A DNA stretch of 8,765 nucleotides from an uncultured Shinella sp. Lineage in GTDB: Bacteria > Pseudomonadota > Alphaproteobacteria > Rhizobiales > Rhizobiaceae. The position numbers and the translations under genes were made by a program. Location of the stretch: the NCBI GenBank assembly GCA_946481465.1, contig CAMLOC010000103.1:1-8765 (forward strand), given 5' to 3'. Below the pieces are notes generated by a model. It ran no database searches, was not told the DNA's origin, and saw nothing but the letters and a program-made list of their open reading frames with translations. This document shows positions 1 to 6,848 of this stretch, piece after piece (the first letter of the stretch is position 1; every line of letters starts with the position of its first letter).

Positions 1-949
1 AGGGCAGCGCCCGGGCGAGCGCGCGAACGCCCTGCCGGCGGCTGTCCATCTGGCGCGCCGTCGCGCCGCGCAGGCGCGCGGTGAGCGAGGCGACCTCCGC
101 ATCGAGATCGGCCTTGACCGGCACGGCCATTTCGGCGGCGCCCGTCGGCGTCGGGGCGCGGCGGTCCGCCGCGTGGTCGATCAGCGTCCAGTCCGTCTCG
201 TGGCCGACGGCGGAAATGAGCGGGATTTTCGAGGTGGCCGCGGCGCGCACGACGATCTCGTCGTTGAAGCTCCAGAGATCCTCCAGGCTGCCGCCGCCGC
301 GCGCGACGATCAGCACATCCGGCCGCGGCATCGGCCCGCCGGGCGCAAAGGCGTTGAAGCCCTCGATGGCCGCGGCAACCTCCTGGCCCGAGCCTTCCCC
401 CTGCACCTTGACCGGCCAGACGACGACGTGGACCGGGAAGCGGTCGGCGATGCGGTGCAGGATATCGCGAATGACGGCGCCCGTCGGCGAGGTGACGACG
501 CCGATCACCTTCGGCAGGAACGGCAGCGGCCTCTTGCGTTCGGCATCGAAGAGGCCTTCGGCGGCGAGCGTGCGGCGGCGCTCCTCGAGCAGCGCCATCA
601 GCGCGCCCGCGCCGGCCGGCTCCAGCGCCTCGATGACGATCTGGTATTTCGAGGAGCCGGGGAAGGTGGTGATCTTGCCCGTCGCGATCACCTCCATGCC
701 CTCTTCCGGCTTGAAGCGCAGGCGCGAGAAGCTGCCCTTCCAGATCACGGCGTCGATGCGGGCGCGATCGTCCTTCAGCGAGAAATAGGCGTGGCCGGAA
801 GAATGCGGGCCGCGATAGCCGGAGACCTCGCCGCGCACGCGCACCTGGTCGAAGGCCTGCTCGACCGTGCGCTTGATGGAGCCGGAAAGCTCCGACACCG
901 AATATTCGGCAAGATTGCTGGGCGAATCAGTCTCGGGGAAAAAGCTCAT
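1..949 (-). CDS. xseA: Exodeoxyribonuclease VII large subunit (partial, 3' end beyond the left edge)
   Basis: XseA is the catalytic large subunit of exonuclease VII. With several XseB subunits it degrades single-stranded DNA to oligonucleotides in the cytoplasm, in mismatch repair and damage processing. The window holds 316 codons from an ATG at 949; family members are usually 400-530 residues, so the C-terminal coiled-coil and XseB-binding part is missing at the window edge. Visible are an N-terminal OB-fold (about residues 14-110, with YSVSEL near the start and the [12 protein letters not shown] and [10 protein letters not shown] stretches) and the start of the catalytic domain. The latter carries the family motifs [15 protein letters not shown] (about residues 215-232) and [21 protein letters not shown] (about 245-268). 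The ATG was chosen because the conserved N-terminus begins just after it. No Shine-Dalgarno sequence precedes it; a promoter-like pair ends about 7 bases upstream. It follows the GT-C gene in the same direction after an 81-base gap. Identification is very secure. Confidence 0.96.
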   Translation of the reverse strand, partial: MSFFPETDSPSNLAEYSVSELSGSIKRTVEQAFDQVRVRGEVSGYRGPHSSGHAYFSLKDDRARIDAVIWKGSFSRLRFKPEEGMEVIATGKITTFPGSSKYQIVIEALEPAGAGALMALLEERRRTLAAEGLFDAERKRPLPFLPKVIGVVTSPTGAVIRDILHRIADRFPVHVVVWPVKVQGEGSGQEVAAAIEGFNAFAPGGPMPRPDVLIVARGGGSLEDLWSFNDEIVVRAAATSKIPLISAVGHETDWTLIDHAADRRAPTPTGAAEMAVPVKADLDAEVASLTARLRGATARQMDSRRQGVRALARALP

Positions 950-956
950 GCGGCAA

Positions 957-985
957 AGTGTAGTGCGTTTGCCGATGGATGACAG
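957..985 (-). promoter_or_regulatory. Putative xseA promoter, possibly giving a leaderless mRNA
   Basis: On the minus strand a -35-like CTGTCA (985-980) and a -10-like TACACT (962-957) are separated by exactly 17 bases. Each matches four of six bases of the housekeeping consensus. The -10 box ends 7 bases before the xseA ATG at 949, so a transcript would start at or next to the start codon. The lack of any purine-rich ribosome-binding sequence before that ATG fits a leaderless message. Placement is by eye; xseA could also be read through from the upstream GT-C gene. Confidence 0.4.
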
Positions 986-1030
986 GGTGTCTCCGCCGGC
1001 GTCCCCAGCCCGTTCCGCGGTTTTCCCGCA

Positions 1031-2860
1031 CTATTCCGGCCGCACCCGGTAGAGGCTGAGGACAGGCCCGCCCGCCCCCTCGACCGGTTCCAGATAGGCC
1101 GGCACCTCGCCCTTCAGGAGACCGGCATAGAGCCCTTCCGGCTCGGCATCGGCAAGAAGCCGCGTTTCGGCATTGCCCGGGCAGAAGGCGAGCAGCGTCA
1201 CACCGGCGCCGCGCAGGAACGCCTCGGCCTGGCGCGGCTCGGACAGGCCGATATGGAGTTGCGTCAGCATGCCGCCCTGGTTGCGGTGATAGGGCGCCGA
1301 GAGCACGCGGTGGTCGCTGAAGCGCAGGATCGACGTGCCGAGGTCCGAAACAGCGGCCACCACGCCGGCCGGCTCGCGGGCGAGCGGCGCCAGCACGACC
1401 TCGTCGGTGCAGGCGCGCGGCTTTGCGCCGCCGGCAAGCTCGGCACGCACCACGGTGCCCGACGCGCCGGGAAGGAGCGCCCCCGCGATGGCCCAGGTGG
1501 CGGGCGTCGCGGCGAGCGTCAGGCCGGCGAAGGCAAGGCCCAGCTTCAGGTTCTTCGGCTCGGCATTGGCGGCCTTGCGCAGGTCGGCGATCATCCGGCC
1601 GAGCGGAATGGCGGCAAGCACATGGACGAAGATCGAGCCGCGGATCTGGATAAGCGAGACGGCGAAGGCGACGACGAGCAGCGCGAGCAGGATGAGATGC
1701 GCCTCGGCAGCCTCGCGGCGATAGGCGCTCCTGGCGCAGACGACGATGGCGAGGAGGCCCGTGGCATAGAAGCTGGCGATCGACGCGGGATCGAGACGGA
1801 ACTGGGCAAGCGCCGACTGGGCCTCGATGACCATGTCGAGCCAGAAGGTCTTCAGCAGCGGATCGAGCGAGGCGAGCGGATTGGCGAGGCATCCGGGCGC
1901 GATCAGGAGCACTGCGGCGGCGACGATGCCGCCCGCGCCGGCAAGGGCGACCAGCCGGCCGCGGAACGACCAGGCGCTCGCCAGCGAGGCCGTGAGGAAC
2001 AGCGTGCCGCCGCCGAGCGTCGCCAGCGCGTAGAAGCCGTAGGAGAGGCTGTCGCAGGTCACCTGCGTGTAGCGGGACGGCGCGACGGTGGAGAAGAAGG
2101 CGACGGTCACCGTCAGGGCGAGCGCGAGGCCGAAGGCGGTGGCCGCATCACGGAAGGCGCGGCCATGCCAGGCCCAGCGCAGGGCGACGACGAGGCAGAC
2201 CGCGCCGATCAGCGGCGTCGTTTCCGCGCCGATGGCGATGGCGAAGCCGGCAAGCACGCCGGCGACGGCATGGTCGCGAGGCCGCATGGCGGGGGCGAGC
2301 AGCATAGCCGCGATACACGCGACCAGCGCGATCTGCACATTGTGGTGATCGATCGAGCCCGGCTGGAAGCGGTTCAGCGAGAGGATGAGGACGACGGTCA
2401 GGACCAGCGTCGCATGCATGGCCACGGTGCCGCCGAGCCGGTAGCCGGCAAGCCCCGCGCCGAAGAGCACCGGCACGACGAGGAACGACGGCCAGACGGC
2501 GAGCGCCAGCGCCTCGGCCTGCCGCTGCCCGGCAAAGAGCGAGAAGACGCTGATCAGGTTGGCGATCGGCAGGTCGACGAAGCGCGACCAGTGCATGAGG
2601 GTGCCGCCGGCAAGGCCGAGGCGGTACTGCGTCGTGTCGAACCAGCCCTGCCCGGCCAGGAGATCGCGCACCACGACGAGCCGCATCCTGTCGTCGTTGT
2701 CGGCGCCGACATAGTCGGTCGCAAAGGGCAGCGAAAGGGCCAGCAGCAGCGCGATCGCCAGGAGGCTGTAGAGGGTGAGCACGCGCCAGGTCATGCCGGA
2801 GCGCCCGGCAGACGCCTCTCCGGTTGCAAGCGACAGCGTCGCAGGCAGGGATTTCGACAC
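1031..2860 (-). CDS. Multi-spanning GT-C-superfamily (STT3/PMT-like) glycosyltransferase, putative
   Basis: This predicted 609-residue inner-membrane protein has a first transmembrane helix at about residues 25-46, roughly ten or more further hydrophobic spans to about residue 465, and a C-terminal soluble, presumably periplasmic, domain of about 140 residues. The first loop holds an acidic cluster DNDD (54-57) followed by DTTQYR (75-80) and HWSR (90-93). This is where GT-C enzymes place their metal- and lipid-phosphate-binding acidic residues. A second loop has SIDHHN (169-174), which resembles the DHH loop motif of STT3/AglB oligosaccharyltransferases. GT-C enzymes use polyprenyl-linked sugar donors outside the cytoplasmic membrane. 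The acceptor cannot be told from sequence. The start is GTG at 2860, preceded by GAAGGGG at a workable distance; a Met at residue 23 is an alternative, but it lies right at the first helix. It is divergent from a GT2/GtrA pair, which fits a donor-synthesis, flipping and transfer set. The superfamily call is fairly sure; the specific activity is inference. Confidence 0.7.
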   Translation of the reverse strand: MSKSLPATLSLATGEASAGRSGMTWRVLTLYSLLAIALLLALSLPFATDYVGADNDDRMRLVVVRDLLAGQGWFDTTQYRLGLAGGTLMHWSRFVDLPIANLISVFSLFAGQRQAEALALAVWPSFLVVPVLFGAGLAGYRLGGTVAMHATLVLTVVLILSLNRFQPGSIDHHNVQIALVACIAAMLLAPAMRPRDHAVAGVLAGFAIAIGAETTPLIGAVCLVVALRWAWHGRAFRDAATAFGLALALTVTVAFFSTVAPSRYTQVTCDSLSYGFYALATLGGGTLFLTASLASAWSFRGRLVALAGAGGIVAAAVLLIAPGCLANPLASLDPLLKTFWLDMVIEAQSALAQFRLDPASIASFYATGLLAIVVCARSAYRREAAEAHLILLALLVVAFAVSLIQIRGSIFVHVLAAIPLGRMIADLRKAANAEPKNLKLGLAFAGLTLAATPATWAIAGALLPGASGTVVRAELAGGAKPRACTDEVVLAPLAREPAGVVAAVSDLGTSILRFSDHRVLSAPYHRNQGGMLTQLHIGLSEPRQAEAFLRGAGVTLLAFCPGNAETRLLADAEPEGLYAGLLKGEVPAYLEPVEGAGGPVLSLYRVRPE

Positions 2861-2973
2861 GTTTCGCCCCTTCGTCCACCATTGGAAGCCAGCCGAAACC
2901 TAGCCTTAACCTTCTCAAGAAATAGTAAAACCATGGGTCGCATGCGGGACCTGTGCCGGGAGAACGCGCCGCC
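2861..2973. promoter_or_regulatory. Shared upstream region of the divergent GT-C and GT2 genes
   Basis: This 113-base gap between two divergent starts must carry the initiation signals for both, unless they are expressed from elsewhere. Its middle (about 2900-2932) is clearly AT-richer than the surrounding coding DNA, with CCTTAACC and AATAGTAAAA, as expected for promoter DNA in a high-GC genome. A short imperfect palindrome TTCTCAAGAA lies at 2912-2921. I could not place a convincing -35/-10 pair on either strand. Ribosome-binding sequences at its two edges are GAAGGGG (minus) and GGGAGA (plus). Confidence 0.45.
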
Positions 2974-3972
2974 ATGACGGAAAGCCTGATGGAAGACCTC
3001 GATATCGCCGTGCTGCTGCCCTGCTACAACGAGGCGCAGACGATCGGCGACGTCGTCCACGGCTTTCGCGCCGCGCTGCCTTCGGCCCGCATCTATGTCT
3101 ACGACAACAACTCCACCGATTCGACCGCGCTGCGCGCGGCGCTGGCCGGCGCGACCGTCGTGCGCGAGCGACGCCAGGGCAAGGGCAACGTGGTGCGCCG
3201 CATGTTCTCCGACATCGAGGCCGACATCTACATCATGGCCGACGGCGACGGGACCTATGCCGCGGCCGACGCGGCCGAACTGATCCGCACGCTGATCACC
3301 GAGGGCGCCGACATGGTGGTCGGCACGCGCCGCGGCGTTACCGCCGATGCCGGCCGGCAGGGCCACGCCTTCGGCAACCGCATCTTCAACACCCTGTTCC
3401 GCTCGTTGTTCGGCAACGATTTCTCCGACATCTTCTCCGGCTATCGCGCCTTCTCGCGCCGGTTCGCCAAGAGCTTCCCGGCCGTTTCCGGCGGCTTCGA
3501 GATCGAGACGGAAATGTCGGTGCACGCCTCGCGCCTGCGCATGCCGATCGCCGAACTGGAACTCGACTACGGCCGCCGGCCGGAGGGTTCGCATTCCAAA
3601 CTCTCCACCTTCAGGGACGGCGCGAGGATCCTCTGGATGTTCGCCATGCTGATGAAGGAGACGCGACCCTTCGTGTTCTTCGGCGCGATCAGCAGCCTCT
3701 TCATGGCAGCGAGCTTCACCTTCATGGCGCCGGTTCTGGCGGCCTATTTCCGCACCGGCCTCGTCGAGCGCATGCCGACCTGGGTCTTCTCGCTCGCGCT
3801 GATGATGATCTCGTTCCTCGTCTTCTCCGCCGGCCTCATCCTCGATTCCCTGGCGCGCGCCAGAGCCGAGCAGTTGCGCATCCACTACATGAACCAGTCC
3901 GCGGGCCATACCGGCTACCGGCACCGCACGCGCCGGGCGGAAGGGTCGGCGGTGCGCTCGCGCGCCGCGTGA
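2974..3972 (+). CDS. GT2-family glycosyltransferase, polyprenyl-phosphate sugar synthase-like (DPM1/GtrB type)
   Basis: This enzyme probably transfers a sugar from a nucleotide sugar to a polyprenyl phosphate on the cytoplasmic face of the inner membrane. In the 332-residue product a GT-A fold covers about residues 9-215. It has the opening motif LLPCYNEAQTI (14-24), the nucleotide-binding YDNNSTDST (43-51), KGNVVRRMF (70-78), and the metal-binding DGDGTY (90-95, DXD type). FSDIFSGYRAFSRRF (150-164) and GGFEIETEM (173-181) are shared with the DPM1-like branch. Two hydrophobic helices (about 233-256 and 270-292) anchor the C-terminus, as in GtrB-like proteins; the last 30 residues are basic. 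The ATG at 2974 has GGGAGA ten bases upstream; an in-frame GTG at 2953 is possible but is poorly placed for a ribosome site. Its stop overlaps the gtrA-like start as GTGA. The actual sugar is unknown. Confidence 0.85.
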   Translation: MTESLMEDLDIAVLLPCYNEAQTIGDVVHGFRAALPSARIYVYDNNSTDSTALRAALAGATVVRERRQGKGNVVRRMFSDIEADIYIMADGDGTYAAADAAELIRTLITEGADMVVGTRRGVTADAGRQGHAFGNRIFNTLFRSLFGNDFSDIFSGYRAFSRRFAKSFPAVSGGFEIETEMSVHASRLRMPIAELELDYGRRPEGSHSKLSTFRDGARILWMFAMLMKETRPFVFFGAISSLFMAASFTFMAPVLAAYFRTGLVERMPTWVFSLALMMISFLVFSAGLILDSLARARAEQLRIHYMNQSAGHTGYRHRTRRAEGSAVRSRAA

Positions 3973-4358
3973 AGCGCCTGCTGTTCTTCGCGGTCGCCGG
4001 CGGCGCCGGCTTCCTCGTCGATGCCGGCGTGCTCGCGCTGCTCCTTCACCTGACCCCGCTCGGTCCGCTCGTCGCGCGGATCGGCGCCATTACGGCGGCC
4101 ATGCTCTTCACCTTCTGGCTGAACCGCACCTTCACCTTCGGCCGCAGCGACCGCAGCCTTGCGGCGGAGGGCGCGCGCTATGGCGGCGTCGGGATCAGCG
4201 CCGCGCTCCTCAACTACGCGGTCTATTCGGCGATCGTCCTCGCCTTTCCGGGCTTCTTTCCGGTCTTCGCGCTCGCCATCGCCTCCGCCGTCGCGATGGC
4301 CTGGTCCTTCCTCGGCTATTCCCGCTTCGTCTTCGGTGCCTCGCCGCCCTCGAAATGA
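3969..4358 (+). CDS. GtrA-family membrane protein (putative polyprenyl-linked sugar flippase)
   Basis: This 129-residue protein consists almost entirely of four hydrophobic helices (about 4-28, 34-52, 70-92 and 96-118), the standard size and build of the GtrA family. Family features seen are the N-terminal FAVAGGAGFLVDAGV (7-21), the FTFWLNRTFTF signature (about 47-57) after helix 2, and the closing SRFVFG (about 118-123). GtrA proteins are thought to move undecaprenyl-phosphate-linked sugars across the inner membrane or to assist the partner GT2 enzyme. It starts with a GTG inside the last codons of the GT2 gene (GTGA at 3969-3972), so the two are almost surely co-translated. Its 3' end overlaps the convergent regulator gene by 43 bases. 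Membership in the family is well supported; the flippase role is from family knowledge. Confidence 0.88.
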   Translation: MKRLLFFAVAGGAGFLVDAGVLALLLHLTPLGPLVARIGAITAAMLFTFWLNRTFTFGRSDRSLAAEGARYGGVGISAALLNYAVYSAIVLAFPGFFPVFALAIASAVAMAWSFLGYSRFVFGASPPSK

Positions 4359-5116
4359 GCCCGCGTCCCGGCATCTGCCGGGAAGAAGCTCTCGATGAGC
4401 ACGCCCTGCACCAGCGCGTCCTGTGCCGAGCCGAAGGAGGTGAGCGTGGTGATCCAGTTGAAGCGCTTCGTTCCGATCCTCATCTCGATCGGCAGGATCG
4501 GCAGCCGGTCCGTCTCCGGAAAGGCCTCCAGCGCCGCCCGGATGTCGTCCGCCGCCGCCAGGCGCTCGATGCGTTTCGAGAGCGGACTGCGCGGCCCCTG
4601 CAACCAGGCCTCGGCGCGGATGCGGTGCACGAGGTCGGCGGCCGACTGGGCCCAGTTGACGACGATGGAACGCAGCGGCGTCGGGCCGAGATAGGCATCG
4701 AGGAAATTGTCGCCCGGCGCGACCGCGATGCCCGCCATGCCGGCGAGATCGAGAAAGGCCTGGTTGGCGGTGAGCACGTTGTATTCATGGTCGAACACGA
4801 CGCCGGGATAGGGATCGTGGCGGGCGAGGATGAGGCCGATCGCCTCCGCCACAGCCGGCGGAAAGGCGGAAAGGCTGGCGGCCGGCGCCGTCGCGAAGCG
4901 CGGGCGGAAACCGGCGGCGGAGAACAGCATGCCCTGGTCGCGCGCCGGAATGTCGAGCACCGCGGAGAGCCGCAGGATCATGCCTTCCGAGGGGCGCGAG
5001 CGGCCGGTCTCCAGGAAGGAGAGATGGCGGGCGGAAATGCCGGCCTCGCTTGCCAGTTCCAGCTGGCTCATGCGCCGGTGGCCGCGCCATTCCTTCAGAT
5101 GCTCGCCGAACTCCAT
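4316..5116 (-). CDS. XRE-family transcriptional regulator with MmyB-like ligand-binding domain
   Basis: The predicted 266-residue protein is a cytoplasmic DNA-binding regulator. Residues about 4-60 form an XRE helix-turn-helix (LKEWRGHRRMSQLELASEAG, then ISARHLSFLETGRSRPS, the typical recognition-helix region). Residues about 95-255 match the MmyB-like ligand-binding domain in pattern: VVFDHEYNVLTANQAF (a PAS-like start), NFLDAYL, the VVNWAQSAADLVHRIRAEA helix, and a final part around LPILPIEMRIGTKRFNWITTLTSFG. That domain is thought to sense small, possibly fatty-acid-like ligands. The ATG at 5116 was preferred over one at 5179 because GGGAGGA lies five bases upstream and the HTH begins at once; the longer form adds 21 residues that would be read through the putative operator. 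It is divergent from a four-helix membrane protein, its likely target. Its end overlaps gtrA by 43 bases. Confidence 0.9.
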   Translation of the reverse strand: MEFGEHLKEWRGHRRMSQLELASEAGISARHLSFLETGRSRPSEGMILRLSAVLDIPARDQGMLFSAAGFRPRFATAPAASLSAFPPAVAEAIGLILARHDPYPGVVFDHEYNVLTANQAFLDLAGMAGIAVAPGDNFLDAYLGPTPLRSIVVNWAQSAADLVHRIRAEAWLQGPRSPLSKRIERLAAADDIRAALEAFPETDRLPILPIEMRIGTKRFNWITTLTSFGSAQDALVQGVLIESFFPADAGTRAHFEGGEAPKTKRE

Positions 5117-5168
5117 GCCGTCCTCCCTTTCGTCGCCCGCACTAAACAGGAGGCCGGGCCTGATTTCC

Positions 5169-5185
5169 ATTACCTCCAAGGTAAT
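5169..5185. promoter_or_regulatory. Perfect 17-bp dyad, putative operator of the MmyB-like regulator
   Basis: ATTACCT-CCA-AGGTAAT is an exact inverted repeat with 7-base arms and a 3-base centre. It lies 53 bases from the regulator's ATG (5116) and 57 bases from the divergent membrane-protein ATG (5243), almost midway. Its AT-rich ends stand out in GC-rich DNA. Flanking CC and TGG nearly extend the symmetry with one base missing on the left. Position, length and symmetry suit a dimeric XRE-type regulator that controls itself and its neighbour. The assignment to this regulator is inference. Confidence 0.6.
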
Positions 5186-5242
5186 TGGTTTGCGTCACCG
5201 GCCCCGGCAGGATCGGCCCATCGAAACGGAAAGGAGCCCACG

Positions 5243-5653
5243 ATGTTTTCTGCCCTCAACCGCAACCTCATGAAGTCCGTCATGCTTGCCGACGGCGTCT
5301 TCTCGCTCGCCGCCGCCGCCCTGCTCTTCGGCCTGTCGGGCCCGATCGGCGCGCTGGTCGGCCCGCTCGCGACACCGGCCGTCCTCAACGGCTTTGCCGC
5401 CTTCTTCGCCCTCTGGGGCGCCTTCCACCTCGCCGTCGGCCGGCAGGAGCGGCCTTCGCCCGCCGCCGTCCGCTTCGCCATTGCGGGCGACGCGGCCTGG
5501 ATCGCCGGCAGCATCGCCGTCCTCGTCTTCGCCGGCAACGGACTGACGGTCACCGGCATGGGCCTCATCGCGCTTGCCGCCGTGGTCGTCGCCGATGTGC
5601 TGCTCCTCAAGCGGATCGGCCTCGGCCGCCAGCAGCGCGCCGCGCTCGCCTGA
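5243..5653 (+). CDS. Small four-helix inner-membrane protein, function unknown
   Basis: The 136-residue product has four predicted membrane helices (about residues 10-32, 42-65, 76-98 and 102-123) joined by short loops, and ends with a basic tail rich in Arg and Gln. The order of motifs, including an ADG near the start of helix 1 and a GDAAW at the start of helix 3, looks like a widespread family of small uncharacterised bacterial membrane proteins. I cannot give it a name or an activity. The ATG at 5243 has an excellent AAGGAG six bases upstream. It is divergent from the MmyB-like regulator with a dyad in between, so it is probably under that regulator's control. It stands alone as a transcription unit, with a hairpin about 25 bases after its stop. 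Confidence 0.82.
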   Translation: MFSALNRNLMKSVMLADGVFSLAAAALLFGLSGPIGALVGPLATPAVLNGFAAFFALWGAFHLAVGRQERPSPAAVRFAIAGDAAWIAGSIAVLVFAGNGLTVTGMGLIALAAVVVADVLLLKRIGLGRQQRAALA

Positions 5654-5676
5654 ATGCGCCGGCCACGGTGCCTCCC

Positions 5677-5710
5677 CGCCCCCGCCGGAAGCGGGGGCGC
5701 CTGCCGTTTT
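5677..5710 (+). terminator. GC-rich hairpin followed by a short T run, probable terminator
   Basis: CGCCCCCGC (5677-5685) pairs perfectly with GCGGGGGCG (5691-5699) around a five-base CGGAA loop. A TTTT run follows at 5707-5710, seven bases beyond the stem. It sits 24 bases after the stop of the four-helix membrane protein and well before aphA, so it probably ends that transcript. The offset of the T run makes it an imperfect intrinsic terminator. Confidence 0.55.
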
Positions 5711-5796
5711 CAAGCCGCCAACTACCCCGTGCGAGAGATTTCCCTTCCCTGGAAAATGCACTACCGTCACGCCCGAATGACAATGGGGAGCCCTTC

Positions 5797-6822
5797 ATGC
5801 GCGTTATCTTTTCCGAGGACCACAAGCTCAGGAACGCCCGCACCGAGCTTTACGGCGGCGAGCTTGTGCCGCCCTTCGAGGCGCCGTTCCGGGCGGAGTG
5901 GATTCTCGCTGCGGTGAAGGATGCCGGCTTCACCGATGTTTCGGCGCCGGAACGCCACGGGCTGGAAACCGCGCTGAAGGTGCACGATGCCGGCTACCTT
6001 GCCTTCCTGGAGGGCGCCTGGGAGAAGTGGAAGGCGGCCGGCTACAGGGGCGAGGCCATCGCCACCTCGTTCCCCGTGCGCCGCACCTCGCCGCGCATCC
6101 CCACCCAGATCGACGGCCTCATCGGTTACTACTGCAACGCCACGGAAACCGCGATCACGCCCGGCACCTGGGAGGCGGCCGTCTCCTCCATGCAGAGCGC
6201 GGTGACGGCGGCCGATATCGTCGCGGGCGGCGCGAAGGCGGCCTTCGCGCTCTGCCGGCCGCCGGGCCACCATGCCGGCATCGACAGCTTCGGCGGCTAC
6301 TGCTTCATCAACAACGCCGCCGTCGCCGCCCAGCGCCTGCTCGACAAGGGCGCGAGGAAGGTCGCCGTGCTCGACGTCGATTTCCACCACGGCAACGGCA
6401 CGCAGGATATCTTCTACGAACGCGGCGACGTCTATTTCGCCTCGCTGCACGGCGATCCGGCCGAGGCCTTCCCGCATTTCCTCGGCTATGCGGAAGAGAC
6501 CGGCAAGGGCGCCGGCGAAGGCACGACGCAGAACTATCCGATGCCGCCGGGTACGCCCTATTCCGTCTGGGAAGCCGCGCTGCACGACGCCCTGAAGCGC
6601 ATCGCCGCCTTCGGCGCCGAGGCGATCGTGCTCTCGCTCGGCGTCGACACGTTCGAGAAGGACCCGATCTCCTTCTTCAAGCTGACCTCGCCGGACTACA
6701 TCACGATGGGGCGGGCGGTGGCGGCCGGCGGCGTGCCGGTGCTTGTCGTCATGGAAGGCGGCTACGGCGTGCCGGAAATCGGCCCCAACGTCGCCAACAC
6801 GCTGAAGGGCATCAGCGGCTGA
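5797..6822 (+). CDS. aphA: Acetylpolyamine amidohydrolase (histone deacetylase superfamily)
   Basis: This cytoplasmic zinc enzyme hydrolyses acetylated polyamines (such as acetylputrescine or acetylspermidine) to free polyamine and acetate. It shares the arginase-deacetylase fold with histone deacetylases. The 341-residue length equals that of the Mycoplana ramosa enzyme, and the numbering agrees: zinc ligands Asp195, His197 (DVDFHHGNGTQD) and Asp284 (SLGVDTFEKDP), the paired catalytic histidines His158-His159 (RPPGHHAGID), and the transition-state Tyr323 (MEGGYGVPEIG). The long loop around residues 80-120 (TSFPVRRTSPRIPT, then GYYCNATETA) is the part that in this subfamily builds the dimer and narrows the active site to slender amines. 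Glu17 and Glu117 are present, while position 106 is Asp. The ATG at 5797 follows GGGGAG by six bases. In-frame open sequence upstream belongs to another gene's shadow. An RhtA-like exporter gene follows 94 bases later. Confidence 0.95.
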   Translation: MRVIFSEDHKLRNARTELYGGELVPPFEAPFRAEWILAAVKDAGFTDVSAPERHGLETALKVHDAGYLAFLEGAWEKWKAAGYRGEAIATSFPVRRTSPRIPTQIDGLIGYYCNATETAITPGTWEAAVSSMQSAVTAADIVAGGAKAAFALCRPPGHHAGIDSFGGYCFINNAAVAAQRLLDKGARKVAVLDVDFHHGNGTQDIFYERGDVYFASLHGDPAEAFPHFLGYAEETGKGAGEGTTQNYPMPPGTPYSVWEAALHDALKRIAAFGAEAIVLSLGVDTFEKDPISFFKLTSPDYITMGRAVAAGGVPVLVVMEGGYGVPEIGPNVANTLKGISG

Positions 6823-6848
6823 GGCCAGCATCAATTTTCCTGAAGCAA

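Noticed and set aside
2895..2910. A possible CtrA binding site (TTAA, seven bases, TTAAC) in the glycosylation gap.
   Set aside because: Only the TTAAC half is present; the bases seven upstream read GAAA.
2953..2973. GTG at 2953 as the start of the GT2 gene.
   Set aside because: It adds seven non-conserved residues and lies in front of the GGGAGA that serves the ATG at 2974.
1253..2977. A 574-codon plus-strand open frame opposite the GT-C gene.
   Set aside because: Its product is dominated by Arg, Gly, Ala, Glu and Asp with no domain or membrane pattern, as expected for the complement of a GC-rich gene; the minus-strand frame gives coherent membrane helices and motifs.
2791..3924. A 377-codon minus-strand frame opposite the GT2 gene.
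   Set aside because: It is His-, Arg-, Gly- and Glu-rich with no recognisable fold, while the plus strand encodes an intact GT2 enzyme with DXD motif.
5117..5179. ATG at 5179 as the start of the MmyB-like regulator.
   Set aside because: It has no good ribosome site, adds residues before the HTH that are unlike the family, and would put the operator-like dyad inside the coding region; the ATG at 5116 has GGGAGGA.
5185..5796. A possible long N-terminal extension of AphA in the same frame.
   Set aside because: The upstream part is an out-of-frame reading of the four-helix membrane-protein gene and is Arg/Pro-rich. The ATG at 5797 has a ribosome site and gives exactly the 341-residue family length.
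5735..5796. A possible aphA promoter (TTCCCT, 16 bases, TACCGT).
   Set aside because: The matches to consensus are too poor to separate from chance, so it was not listed.
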